Of a DNA stretch of 64,000 nucleotides, positions 17,349 through 26,630 are shown one piece after another. The stretch covers positions 37,326 to 101,325 of the forward strand of contig JAFUGG010000024.1 of the NCBI GenBank assembly GCA_017469525.1, given 5' to 3'. The notes below the pieces were generated by a model. That model did not search any database and was not told the origin of the DNA. It saw only the letters and a program-made list of their open reading frames with translations. The DNA is from Bacteroidaceae bacterium. Lineage in GTDB: Bacteria; Bacteroidota; Bacteroidia; Bacteroidales; Bacteroidaceae. Numbering within the stretch: position 1 is the stretch's first letter; each line of letters opens with the position of its first letter. Both the position numbers and the translations under genes were made by a program.

Positions 17349-20300
17349 ATGGACATATCAAAGTTTTTAGTAAAACTCTTCGGCGACAAGAAAAGCCGCG
17401 ACCTGAAAGCCTACCAACCCTTGGTGGAAGCAGTGCTAAAGGTCTATCCTGAGATACAAGCCCTCTCTAACGACGAGCTCCGAGCTCGCTCCAAAGCCAT
17501 CAGGCAACGCATACAAGACTCGGCAGCAGACTTGCGTGCAGAGATACAAACCCTGAAGGACAAGATTCCTTCCACCGACATACAGGACCGTGCCCCCATC
17601 TTCGCACAAATAGACAAACTAGAGAAGGATGTCCTCGAAACCTTCGAAAAGGCTCTCGACGAAGCACGAGCTGAGGTCTTCGCCATCGTGAAGCGAACAG
17701 CAGAACTGTTCGCCACGAATGAGACAGTGGAAGTCACAGCTACAGACTTCGACCGCAACCTTGCCGCATCGCATGACTTTGTGGACATCGAAGGCGACAA
17801 GGCTATCTACTACAACCATTGGGTAGCAGGTGGCAACGACCTAAAGTGGGACATGATACACTTCGACGTCCAGCTCTTCGGTGGTACCGTGCTCCATCAA
17901 GGCAAGATTGCCGAGATGTTCACGGGTGAAGGTAAGACGCTCACCGCCACACTCCCCGTCTTCCTCAACGCCCTCACAGGCAACGGCGTACACGTCGTCA
18001 CCGTCAACGACTACTTGGCAAAGCGTGACTCGGAATGGATGGGACCCATCTACATGTTCCACGGCTTGAGCGTCGATTGCATAGACAAGCATCAGCCCAA
18101 TAGCGAGGAACGTCGCAAAGCCTACCTCGCCGACATCACATTCGGCACAAACAACGAATTCGGCTTCGACTACCTGCGCGACAACATGGCGCAAGACCCG
18201 AAGGACCTCGTGCAACGTTCGCACAACTATGCCATCGTCGATGAGGTGGACTCAGTCCTTATCGACGATGCCCGCACGCCCCTTATCATATCTGGTCCTG
18301 TCCCCAAAGGCGACGACCAACAGTTCGAGCAATACCAACCTCTGGTGGAACGTCTTGTTGGTGTGCAAAGACAGCTTGCAACGCAATACCTTGCTGACGC
18401 AAAGAAGCAGATAACCGAAGGCACAGAGGCTGGCGACAAGCAGAAGACTGCCGAGGGCTTCCTCGCACTCTTCCGCAGCCATAAGGCTCTGCCTAAGAAC
18501 AAGCCACTCATCAAGTTCCTCTCCGAACCCGGCATCAAGGCCGGCATGCTCTCCACAGAAGAAATCTACATGGAGAACAACAACCGCCGCATGCACGAGG
18601 CTACTGACCCGCTCTATTTCGTGGTCGATGAGAAACTGAACAGCGTGGACCTGACCGACAAGGGCAACGAGTGGCTGGCTTCGCAAGTCAATGACCCCGA
18701 GCTCTTCGTCCTGCCCGACATTGCCACCGTGCTCTCACAAATCGACCATTCAGACCAGACCGACGAAGAAAAGCTCGAGGAAAAGGACCGCATCTTCAAC
18801 GACTACGCAACCAAGAGCGAGCGAGTACACACCATACAGCAATTGCTGAAGGCTTACACGATGTTCAACCTCAATGATGAGTATGTCATCCAAGACGGTG
18901 AAGTCAAGATTGTGGACGAGCAGACAGGTCGTATCATGGAAGGACGCCGATGGAGCGACGGCTTGCATCAGGCTGTCGAGGCAAAAGAACATGTAAAGGT
19001 GCAGGCTGCCACACAGACCTATGCCACCATCACCCTCCAGAACTACTTCCGCATGTACCATAAGTTGGCCGGCATGACAGGTACAGCTGTCACCGAGGCT
19101 GGCGAGTTCTGGGACATCTATAAGCTCGACGTAGTGGAAGTACCTACCAATCGTCCCGTTGTACGTATAGACATGAACGACCGCGTCTATCGTACGCAGC
19201 GCGAGAAGTACAAGGCCGTCATCGAGGAGGTTGAGTTGATGCGCACCAGCGGTCGTCCCGTACTGGTCGGCACAACAAGCGTCGAGATTTCCGAGATGCT
19301 CTCCAAGATGCTGCAGATGCGCAAGATACCTCATCAGGTATTGAATGCAAAGCTTCACCAAAAGGAAGCCGACATCGTGGCATTGGCTGGTCAAAGTGCT
19401 ATGGGCACCGTTTATGTTGCCACAGATGGCAGAGCCTTCAACGAGAAGAGCACAGCTGTCAGCTATCAGACACGCATCGAGGCCGAAGCAGCCAAGAAGG
19501 AGAAGCGTGAGCCTCGCGAAGCAGCCGAACTCCTCAAGACCGAAGAGCGTATGCTGGGCACCGTAACCATCGCCACCAACATGGCAGGTCGTGGTACGGA
19601 TATCAAGCTCTCGCCGGAAGTAAAGGCAGCAGGCGGTCTGGCCATCGTTGGCACAGAGCGTCACGAGAGCCGCCGCGTGGATCGTCAGCTTCGTGGTCGT
19701 TCCGGTCGTCAGGGTGACCCAGGCAGCAGCGTCTTCTTCGTCAGCATTGAGGACAAGCTGATGCGCCTCTTTGCCAGCGAACGCATTGCCAAGGTGATGG
19801 ACAGCCTTGGCTTCAAGGACGGAGAGATGATTGAGCACAGCATGATTACCCGAAGCATCGAGAATGCCCAGAAGAAGGTAGAGGAGAATCACTTTGGCGT
19901 CCGCAAGAACTTGCTCGAATACGACGACGTGATGAACAAGCAGCGTACGGTCATCTATGAGAAGCGTCGCCATGCACTTATCGGCGAACGTCTTGGCATG
20001 GACATCAGCAATATGATATGGGACCGTGTCTGCAACATCCTCGAGAACAATGACTATGAAGGTTGTCGCCTGCGCTTCCTCGAAATCATGGCCATGGAGG
20101 TTCCCTTCACTGCCGAACAGTTCGAGACAATGAAGCTCGACGACGTGGCAGAGTTGGCATACCAGAAGGTACTGGAACGCTTCCAGCAGAAAACGGAAAT
20201 CATGATGAACAATGCCCACAAGGTAGTGACAACCATCTACGAAAGTCCGCAGGGCACGATGTATGAGAACCTCATGGTGCCTGTCATTGCAGGCAACCGC

Positions 20301-20816
20301 CAGTACAATATTCCGTCGAACTTGAAGGAAGCTTACGAGACGCAGTCGCGTTCTGTAGTGACGGCTTTCCACAAGGCCATCATCCTGCACATCATCGACG
20401 ACGCATGGAAGGAGAACCTGCGCCTGCTCGACGAGTTGAAGCACAGCGTACACAATGCCAGCTACGAGCAGAAGGACCCCTTGCTCATCTTCAAGCTGGA
20501 GAGCGCCAAACTCTTCGACGACATGATTAATCAGATAAACGACCGAACAGTATCCATCATCATGCGTGCCATGATACCGGAGCTTCAGATACAGGGCGCA
20601 CCACAGCAACAGGAGGCGCCACGTCGCGAGCAACCTCGCCTGCAGGAGTCACGCGGAGAGCTGACCGATGCCGGGATGCAACAGGCAGCAGCACGCGACA
20701 CTCGCGACCGCCAGCCCGTGCAACCCATCCGTCGCGAGAACCTGCCCGGTCGCAATGATCCCTGTCCTTGCGGTAGCGGCAAGAAGTTCAAACAGTGTCA
20801 CGGAAGAAATCTATAA
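17349..20816 (+). CDS. secA: Preprotein translocase ATPase SecA
   Basis: A 1155-residue SecA, long as is normal in Bacteroidetes because of an insertion in the first nucleotide-binding domain. It has the Walker A region [46 protein letters not shown], the helicase motifs [12 protein letters not shown] and [23 protein letters not shown], then a proline/glutamine-rich linker and the C-terminal zinc finger [17 protein letters not shown]. It drives export of signal-peptide proteins through SecYEG. It is followed 4 bp later by a small acidic protein gene. Confidence 0.98.
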   Translation: MDISKFLVKLFGDKKSRDLKAYQPLVEAVLKVYPEIQALSNDELRARSKAIRQRIQDSAADLRAEIQTLKDKIPSTDIQDRAPIFAQIDKLEKDVLETFEKALDEARAEVFAIVKRTAELFATNETVEVTATDFDRNLAASHDFVDIEGDKAIYYNHWVAGGNDLKWDMIHFDVQLFGGTVLHQGKIAEMFTGEGKTLTATLPVFLNALTGNGVHVVTVNDYLAKRDSEWMGPIYMFHGLSVDCIDKHQPNSEERRKAYLADITFGTNNEFGFDYLRDNMAQDPKDLVQRSHNYAIVDEVDSVLIDDARTPLIISGPVPKGDDQQFEQYQPLVERLVGVQRQLATQYLADAKKQITEGTEAGDKQKTAEGFLALFRSHKALPKNKPLIKFLSEPGIKAGMLSTEEIYMENNNRRMHEATDPLYFVVDEKLNSVDLTDKGNEWLASQVNDPELFVLPDIATVLSQIDHSDQTDEEKLEEKDRIFNDYATKSERVHTIQQLLKAYTMFNLNDEYVIQDGEVKIVDEQTGRIMEGRRWSDGLHQAVEAKEHVKVQAATQTYATITLQNYFRMYHKLAGMTGTAVTEAGEFWDIYKLDVVEVPTNRPVVRIDMNDRVYRTQREKYKAVIEEVELMRTSGRPVLVGTTSVEISEMLSKMLQMRKIPHQVLNAKLHQKEADIVALAGQSAMGTVYVATDGRAFNEKSTAVSYQTRIEAEAAKKEKREPREAAELLKTEERMLGTVTIATNMAGRGTDIKLSPEVKAAGGLAIVGTERHESRRVDRQLRGRSGRQGDPGSSVFFVSIEDKLMRLFASERIAKVMDSLGFKDGEMIEHSMITRSIENAQKKVEENHFGVRKNLLEYDDVMNKQRTVIYEKRRHALIGERLGMDISNMIWDRVCNILENNDYEGCRLRFLEIMAMEVPFTAEQFETMKLDDVAELAYQKVLERFQQKTEIMMNNAHKVVTTIYESPQGTMYENLMVPVIAGNRQYNIPSNLKEAYETQSRSVVTAFHKAIILHIIDDAWKENLRLLDELKHSVHNASYEQKDPLLIFKLESAKLFDDMINQINDRTVSIIMRAMIPELQIQGAPQQQEAPRREQPRLQESRGELTDAGMQQAAARDTRDRQPVQPIRRENLPGRNDPCPCGSGKKFKQCHGRNL

Positions 20817-20820
20817 TTCT

Positions 20821-21261
20821 ATGGAAGCAAGCAAACAGACAATCCAGCAGATTGAGCGCACACTGCGCAAAGTCATCGCCAAGTTCCCGCCTGAGGCTGA
20901 GCCTGTCATGACGGACATCCACCTCCTGGTAAGCAACTACACAGGCGAGATTCGCACTTACAATGACGACGACGAGGAACTCGACCGTTGCGTTGTGGAG
21001 GAATGGATAAAGAGTTCCGACGAGGAGTTCTACGAGGACATTGTGCCCATCCTGCGCAAATGTATCGAGGACATGCGCCCGAGCATTGAACAGATGAGCA
21101 TCATGCAACCCTTCAGCTTCGTACTCATCGATGAGGACCACGAGACGCTGCAGGACCTGGTCATCATTGACAGTGAGGAGACGGTGATGCTCGACAGCAC
21201 ACTGCTCGACGGGCTTGAGGATGACCTCGACGCCTTCTTGAAGCAGTTGTTGGAGGACTGA
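20821..21261 (+). CDS. Small acidic protein of unknown function downstream of secA
   Basis: Starting at the ATG at 20821, 4 bp after the secA stop, this gives 146 residues (a longer frame overlaps secA and is not preferred). It is very acidic at the end (LLDGLEDDLDAFLKQLLED) and contains HLLVSNYTGEIRTYNDDDEELD and a predicted helix with PSIEQMSIMQPFSFVLIDEDHET. No membrane segment or signal peptide. I do not recognise the family. Its position suggests translational coupling to SecA and perhaps a role beside it, but that is inference. Confidence 0.75.
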   Translation: MEASKQTIQQIERTLRKVIAKFPPEAEPVMTDIHLLVSNYTGEIRTYNDDDEELDRCVVEEWIKSSDEEFYEDIVPILRKCIEDMRPSIEQMSIMQPFSFVLIDEDHETLQDLVIIDSEETVMLDSTLLDGLEDDLDAFLKQLLED

Positions 21262-21264
21262 TGC

Positions 21265-21360
21265 AATTCATAATTCATGATTCACAATTCATAGCTTGTC
21301 ACTGCCTTGACATTTGTCGAGTAGTCTGATTATGGTTTTTGAATTGTGAATTATGAATTA
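21265..21360. repeat. AT-rich inverted repeat (AATTCATAATTCATGATTC type)
   Basis: Arms at 21265-21294 and 21336-21360 are complementary over AATTCATAATTC and CACAATTCA motifs, giving a long hairpin after the small acidic gene. No T-run follows, so it is not called a terminator. Confidence 0.7.
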
Positions 21361-21409
21361 ATTATAACATTTTCTTCATGTAAATACCTGTTATATGAAA
21401 AAAAATGCG

Positions 21410-21417
21410 TACCTTTG
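21410..21417 (+). promoter_or_regulatory. -7 box of the PpiD-like gene
   Basis: TACCTTTG at 21410-21417 leaves a leader of about 40 nt before the ATG at 21462. Confidence 0.75.
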
Positions 21418-21461
21418 TGCGCTTTTTAAGCCAACAATAAATAAATAAAACTAAATAACAA

Positions 21462-23615
21462 ATGGCAACATTACAAAAAATTCGCAACAGAGGCAAGATC
21501 CTCATCTTTACGGTCGGCCTTGCTCTGTTTGCTTTCATTGCCGAGGAGTTCGTACGCTCTCTCTCCTATACTCAGTCAGAGCGTCACCAGCGTGTCGGCA
21601 AAATCTACGGAGACAAAATCAACGTACAGGATTTCAACTCACAGGTCGAGGAGTACACCGATGTCGTGAAGTTCACACAGGGCATTAACACCTTGAGCGA
21701 CGACCAGCTCTCCATGATGCGCGACCAGGTATGGCAGACGATTGTCAGCGACAAGGTCATGCAGCACGAGTGCGAGAAGCTTGGCATCTCCGTGACGGAT
21801 GCTGAGATGCAAGACATCATCAACAACGGACGCAGCCCGTTGCTTACACAGACTCCATTCCGTACACAGCAGGGCACATTCGACGTGAACGCACTGAAGC
21901 AGTTCCTGAACCAGTACAACGAGGCCATGACAAATCCCAACCTGAGCAGCGAAGTCAAGGAACAGTTCCAGCAGATGAACAACTACTGGAAGTTCATCGA
22001 GAAGACTATCCGCCGCCAGACATTGCAGAACAAGTATCAGGCTCTGCTCAACGGTCTGATGGTCAGCAACCCGGTGGCTGCCAAGGCAAGCTTTGAGGGC
22101 CGCACCAACGAGACCGACATCTACATGGCCGCTCTGCCCTTCTCAAGCATCAAGGACGACGACGTGAAGGTTGAGGACAGCGAGCTCAAGGCTAAGTACG
22201 AAGAGATGAAGGAATTGTTCCGCACAGACGAGGAGACACGCGACATCAAGTACATCGACATCAACGTCACAGCCAGCGATGCCGACAAGGCTAACCTGCA
22301 GAAGGAGATGGAAGGCTATGCTCAGGCACTGGCAGAAGGTGCCGACGTTGCTAAGACTGTCCGCGAGGCTGCAAGCCAGGTACCCTACAGCGTGCTGCCC
22401 GTCAGTGCCAAGAGTCTGCCTCACGACATTGCCGAGAAGCTCGACTCTATGACAGTAGGACAGCAGGTAGGTCCTTTTGTCCATGAGCACGACAACACCA
22501 TCAACATCGTCCGCCTCATCAACAAGGTCAGCCTGCCCGACTCTGTCGAGGTACGCCAGATTGTGGCTCCGGGCAACGACATGGCTGCCATCGAGAAGAC
22601 GGCTGACAGCATCATGAACGCCCTGGCTGCAGGTGCCAACTTCGACACCATCGCCAAGAAGTACGACCAGCCTGCCACAAAGACTTGGATTACGAGCAGC
22701 CAGTACGAGGGTCAGGCCATCGACGAGAACAACCGCAAGTTCCTGAGCACCATCAGCAATGCAGCTGTTGGCAGCAACAACAAGATTGTGCTCGACGGCC
22801 AGGCTGTCATCATTGCACAGGTAACAGACCGCCGCAACGTCATCACCAAGTATGACGTGGCTGTCATCAAGCGTGCCATCGACTTCAGCAAGGACACTTA
22901 CGGCAAGGCATACAACGACTTCAGCAGTTTCCTGGCCGGCAATCCCAAGGTTGAGGACATCGAGGCCAATGCTGCACAGGCCGGCTACACCGTCCAGACC
23001 CGCAACAACGTGCGCAGCACCGAGCATAATGTAGTCAATGTACGCAGCACTCGTGATGCCCTGCGCTGGATTTTCGACGAGAAGACGAAGGTGGGCGACG
23101 TTTCTCCCCTCTATGAGTGCGGCGAGAACGACCACATGCTTGTCCTCTCTCTGGCTGGCATCCACAAGAAGGGCTACCTCGCTTGGGACGACGAGCAGAT
23201 CCGCGACTTCTTGACCAGCGAGGTGAGGAAGGACAAGAAGGCTGCCATGCTGCAGGAGAAGATGAAGGCCGTGAAGAGCGTGGCCGACGTGGCCAAGCTG
23301 GAAGGTGCGGTCACCGACACTATCCACCACATCACCTTCATGAGCAATGCCTTCGTCTCTAAGATCGGTGCCAGCGAGCCTGCACTGAGCGGCTCCGTAA
23401 GCAAGGCCAAGAAGGGCGACTTCAAGTCCGGCGTAAAGGGCAAGTCTGCCATCTATGCCTACCAGGTGCTCGACCAGAAGAAGACCGACGCCAAGTTCGA
23501 CGCGAAGGAGGAGAAGCAGAGACTCCAGCAGAGCATCTCACGCAACCTCGGCAACTTCCAGGGCGAACTCATGGAGAAGGCCGACATCAACGACCGCCGC
23601 TACATCTTCTTCTAA
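21462..23615 (+). CDS. PpiD/SurA-type periplasmic peptidyl-prolyl isomerase
   Basis: A 717-residue protein anchored by one N-terminal membrane helix (ILIFTVGLALFAFIAEEFV) with the rest in the periplasm. The N-terminal SurA-like chaperone helices (NVQDFNSQVEEYTDVVK, VSDKVMQHECEKLGISVTDAEM) are followed by two parvulin-like segments (TVGQQVGPFVHEHDNTINIVRLI, then TKVGDVSPLYECGENDHMLVLSLAG), the usual layout of PpiD. It folds or escorts outer-membrane and secreted proteins. It has its own promoter and a strong terminator. Confidence 0.9.
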   Translation: MATLQKIRNRGKILIFTVGLALFAFIAEEFVRSLSYTQSERHQRVGKIYGDKINVQDFNSQVEEYTDVVKFTQGINTLSDDQLSMMRDQVWQTIVSDKVMQHECEKLGISVTDAEMQDIINNGRSPLLTQTPFRTQQGTFDVNALKQFLNQYNEAMTNPNLSSEVKEQFQQMNNYWKFIEKTIRRQTLQNKYQALLNGLMVSNPVAAKASFEGRTNETDIYMAALPFSSIKDDDVKVEDSELKAKYEEMKELFRTDEETRDIKYIDINVTASDADKANLQKEMEGYAQALAEGADVAKTVREAASQVPYSVLPVSAKSLPHDIAEKLDSMTVGQQVGPFVHEHDNTINIVRLINKVSLPDSVEVRQIVAPGNDMAAIEKTADSIMNALAAGANFDTIAKKYDQPATKTWITSSQYEGQAIDENNRKFLSTISNAAVGSNNKIVLDGQAVIIAQVTDRRNVITKYDVAVIKRAIDFSKDTYGKAYNDFSSFLAGNPKVEDIEANAAQAGYTVQTRNNVRSTEHNVVNVRSTRDALRWIFDEKTKVGDVSPLYECGENDHMLVLSLAGIHKKGYLAWDDEQIRDFLTSEVRKDKKAAMLQEKMKAVKSVADVAKLEGAVTDTIHHITFMSNAFVSKIGASEPALSGSVSKAKKGDFKSGVKGKSAIYAYQVLDQKKTDAKFDAKEEKQRLQQSISRNLGNFQGELMEKADINDRRYIFF

Positions 23616-23640
23616 ATAAGAAGGCTGTTCCGCATAACGC

Positions 23641-23681
23641 AAGCCCCTTGCAGACACGCTCTGCAGGGGGCTTTCTTTTTT
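23641..23681 (+). terminator. Rho-independent terminator after the PpiD-like gene
   Basis: AAGCCCCTTGCAGA and TCTGCAGGGGGCTT form a strong stem with a CACGC loop, followed by TCTTTTTTC. Confidence 0.88.
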
Positions 23682-23818
23682 CTGTATCGACCAAAGTCGG
23701 AGCAAAGCACCATAAGTCTGGAAGGCATTACTGGACTACAATAATAATGTATCATTATCATAAACGGAGCGGATAATGAACATTATCGAAATCAGCCATG
23801 AGCAATGCCGGAATGAAC

Positions 23819-23950
23819 AATACGCATTCATGAGGCAAAGAATACGCATTCATGGAGCAAAAAATACGCATTCATGAGGCAAAGAATACGCATTCATGAG
23901 GCAAAGAATACGCATTCATGGAGTGAACCATGCGCATTGCTGGATACGAA
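23819..23950. repeat. 22-bp tandem array, five to six units
   Basis: Units start at 23819, 23841, 23863, 23885 and 23907 with the pattern AATACGCATTCATG plus a tail such as AGGCAAAG. A sixth diverged unit is at 23929-23950, and older-looking units in the same register may extend left (CATGAGCAATGCCGGAATG at 23797). The array lies between two convergent genes. Confidence 0.92.
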
Positions 23951-23981
23951 AACGGGGCGGCTCGATGTGAACCGCCCCGTT
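23947..23981 (-). terminator. Terminator of the SusCD/M6 operon
   Basis: On the minus strand AACGGGGCGG and CCGCCCCGTT form a 10-bp stem followed by TTCG with few T residues. It lies 37 bp after the M6 stop codon at 24018. Confidence 0.75.
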
Positions 23982-24017
23982 ATCGGGTCTGGACGCAGGC
24001 ACAAAGGCCGCGCTGTC

Positions 24018-26558
24018 TTACTTCTGAATCACCTTCTTGCCGTCCCTTACGACGATGCCTTTGTAGTCGTTGCCCACGCGCTGGCCCTGCAGGTTGTACT
24101 GGGATTCGGACGCCGTCTGCCGAGCCTGCAGTGCTTCGATGCCGTCGGGGTCATCGCCCTCGACGGGAGAGCTGAGCAGGTAGAACTCGTCGATGACCTC
24201 ACCATTGACGACGTCCGTACCGTAGATGGCCGTCACGTCGAAATACTTGCCCGTGATGTTGGAGGGAAGCGTTATCTTGGGCGACTTGATTTGGAACAGG
24301 TTCCACAGACGCACGCGGTGGTCGCCGATGACGGCAAACACACCTCCGTCGCGAACCAGTGTCAGGCCTCTCACACAGACCATATCGGCATAGCGTTTGG
24401 AGGCAAGACTCTCGCCGAGCAACTCGACGGGCTGGGCAGCCGAGCCGCTGCGGACTGACACATCGCCAGGTCCCGACATCCCACTGACAGCCGCAAGCTG
24501 CGGCATACGGTTCACGTAGGTCAGGCTGCCGTACACCGTCCCGTTGAGCACATCGTTTCTCTTGACGTCGAGGCCCGTGCCGTTGAGCACGATACTGCCA
24601 CTGGCGTCGCGCAGGTAGATATTGTCGCCATAGACGTAGAGCACCTGGGCATCCGTCAACGTGAGCAGGCCGTCCGTGCCTTCTTCCATGGCGCAGAAGG
24701 AAGCAATGTCCTGAACCTCATTGAGCTCTGTCACCGTCACGGTGCAGGTGGCTGTCAGCTTATCGTTGGCAGTGACAGTGATGTGAGCCTCGCCGACCGA
24801 GAGGGCCGTGACGAGGCCTTCCTGACTGACCGTAGCCACCTCCTCGTTGTCGCTGGCAAAGCTGAGCACACAGGTGGCGGACTCAGGGTCCTGCACCGTA
24901 GTGAGCTGAAGCTGTGTACCCACGCTGACCTTGTACGTATCGCTGCCAAAGGCGATGGACGACAATACATCCACGTCGTAGGCATCGAACGTGATGACAC
25001 CGCCGCTCTCCTTAATGTTGCGCAGTCCGAAGTTGGACAGCTTGCCCGTCCAGGTCTTCAGGTTCGGCGTGGTCTCATTGTTGATTGTCGTCACATTGCG
25101 AGTGCCGGGGAACGGGTCGCTGGCAGTAGCTCCCGACTTGGTGCCGCCGGCGCGCAACAGCTCATAGTAGGGATGGCCGGGATTGTCGTTCACCGTATTG
25201 TAGTTAGTCCAGGCCGCAGTATTGGTCGAATCGACCCGGAAGATGAGCATGCCATGGCCCGGCAGCTCGCTGTCCCACTTCACGTTCTGACGGTTCTCGA
25301 TGTAGAACGCCTCCTTCTTCTCCTGAGTGTTCAGGCGGTAGCCTGTGTTGCTTGCATGGAGAGCATCGATGCTGTACGAGCCCGCCTCGCTGATGAACTC
25401 AGGAGAGGCAAAGCCCAGGGCATAACGTTCGAAGAGAGAGAAGCCGCATGGCGTGCGTCCGTAATTGTAGTCGGAACCGCTCGCCATGAGCGACCATCCA
25501 TCGGGGGTCACGCACTGGCCCGAGTACTGGTTGCCTGTATCGTAGAAGTCAGGCAAGCCAAGCACATGGCTGAACTCATGACACATCGTGCCGATGCCCT
25601 CAAGCACACTCCAGCTGTCATTACCGAAGAGTTCAGTGGAGCAAGCATAGCGGCCCAGATAGACACCGTCCTTACGGACATTGCTCTCATAGCTGATGTC
25701 ATATTGGTGAGGCCACAGCAAGCGGCTGTCGTTGCCCTGGATATAGGAACCCAGGCCGGAGAAGATGAAGTAGATCATGTCCACCTTTCCGTCACCATCG
25801 ACATCATAGTCTCTGAAGTTAACCTGAGAGTCGGCTGCCGTGCAGGCATCTATCATCAACTGGGTTGCATTTTCCGTGGATTCCACATAGTACTGGCTGC
25901 GACTTATCTTCACGGGCCCTACCACATCGAAGGTAGGAACGAAGATGCCATTGGAATTGTCGCGGTAGTAGTCGCGGATGCTGCCCGTACAACGGATGTT
26001 GGTACCATAGCCACTGATGTTGGTACGGCTGTTGCCTGTATAGTTGTCTGCATTAATCATGTCATCCATGATGTCGGCATAGTCGTCGTAGCGGAAAGGA
26101 CAATCACTGTACTCCACGAGTATCACCAAGCCGCGGAACTTCGAATAGTCATAGCGCGCCTCACGGCGCTGGCTGAGCAGGCGGGCACCGGCGGCACGGT
26201 TCTGGCGACGCATCTGCGCCATCCGCTCCGTAGGCTGAGGCGTCAGGCGGCCAGTCTTCTCAATATATGAGCGCTCCTCTGCCGTGCGCTCGCCGGCATC
26301 ATGAGCCAGCAGAGCCGTGGGCTCAAGCTGTCCCTCGTTGTTTTTCCTGGCATAGACATAGGCGCCATCATCACGGCGTACCAGCGAATAGCCGTCGTCT
26401 GTAGTATTGTAATGGAGATACTCATCCCCGACCAGACGGATCGTAACGCTGGAGCCATCCGGCTGAAGCACACGCATAGTGCCACGGTAGGCCGGACGGC
26501 CATAGAAAATGGAGACACCCAAGAGCATCGCCATTATCGTAGTTGTTAATCTTCTCAT
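24018..26558 (-). CDS. Secreted M6-family metalloprotease with Ig-like domain
   Basis: An 846-residue exported protein with a signal peptide (LTTTIMAMLLGVSIFYG). The M6/immune-inhibitor-A catalytic region has the zinc motif MCHEFSHVLGLPDFYD, preceded by DVDGDGKVDMIYFIF and followed by DGWSLMASGSDYNYG. A BIG2 Ig-like domain occurs at about 540-605 (VSVGTQLQLTT, SVGEAHITVTANDKLTATCTV). The C-terminus YNLQGQRVGNDYKGIVVRDGKKV resembles short type IX sorting tails. It ends the SusCD operon, 72 bp after the 953-residue protein gene, so it probably supplies extracellular protein cleavage for the system. Confidence 0.9.
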   Translation of the reverse strand: MRRLTTTIMAMLLGVSIFYGRPAYRGTMRVLQPDGSSVTIRLVGDEYLHYNTTDDGYSLVRRDDGAYVYARKNNEGQLEPTALLAHDAGERTAEERSYIEKTGRLTPQPTERMAQMRRQNRAAGARLLSQRREARYDYSKFRGLVILVEYSDCPFRYDDYADIMDDMINADNYTGNSRTNISGYGTNIRCTGSIRDYYRDNSNGIFVPTFDVVGPVKISRSQYYVESTENATQLMIDACTAADSQVNFRDYDVDGDGKVDMIYFIFSGLGSYIQGNDSRLLWPHQYDISYESNVRKDGVYLGRYACSTELFGNDSWSVLEGIGTMCHEFSHVLGLPDFYDTGNQYSGQCVTPDGWSLMASGSDYNYGRTPCGFSLFERYALGFASPEFISEAGSYSIDALHASNTGYRLNTQEKKEAFYIENRQNVKWDSELPGHGMLIFRVDSTNTAAWTNYNTVNDNPGHPYYELLRAGGTKSGATASDPFPGTRNVTTINNETTPNLKTWTGKLSNFGLRNIKESGGVITFDAYDVDVLSSIAFGSDTYKVSVGTQLQLTTVQDPESATCVLSFASDNEEVATVSQEGLVTALSVGEAHITVTANDKLTATCTVTVTELNEVQDIASFCAMEEGTDGLLTLTDAQVLYVYGDNIYLRDASGSIVLNGTGLDVKRNDVLNGTVYGSLTYVNRMPQLAAVSGMSGPGDVSVRSGSAAQPVELLGESLASKRYADMVCVRGLTLVRDGGVFAVIGDHRVRLWNLFQIKSPKITLPSNITGKYFDVTAIYGTDVVNGEVIDEFYLLSSPVEGDDPDGIEALQARQTASESQYNLQGQRVGNDYKGIVVRDGKKVIQK

Positions 26559-26582
26559 TTATTCATTTGCTTGAGCCTTGCC

Positions 26583-26611
26583 CGGGTTCCTCCCGCATGG
26601 AGAAGAACCCG
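26583..26611. other. Intercistronic hairpin
   Basis: CGGGTTCCTCC and GGAGAAGAACCCG can pair across CGCAT between the 953-residue protein gene and the M6 gene. No T-run. It may stabilise mRNA or reduce expression of the downstream gene. Confidence 0.45.
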
Positions 26612-26630
26612 TGCAAACTCTGTTCTTCTC

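Noticed and set aside
18750..20633. Long minus-strand open frame of 627 codons
   Set aside because: It is antisense to secA and reflects codon bias of that gene; it shows no known domain.
23947..23981. Regulatory operator rather than terminator
   Set aside because: The GC-rich stem lies directly after the M6 stop codon with a short T stretch, which fits a terminator better than an operator.
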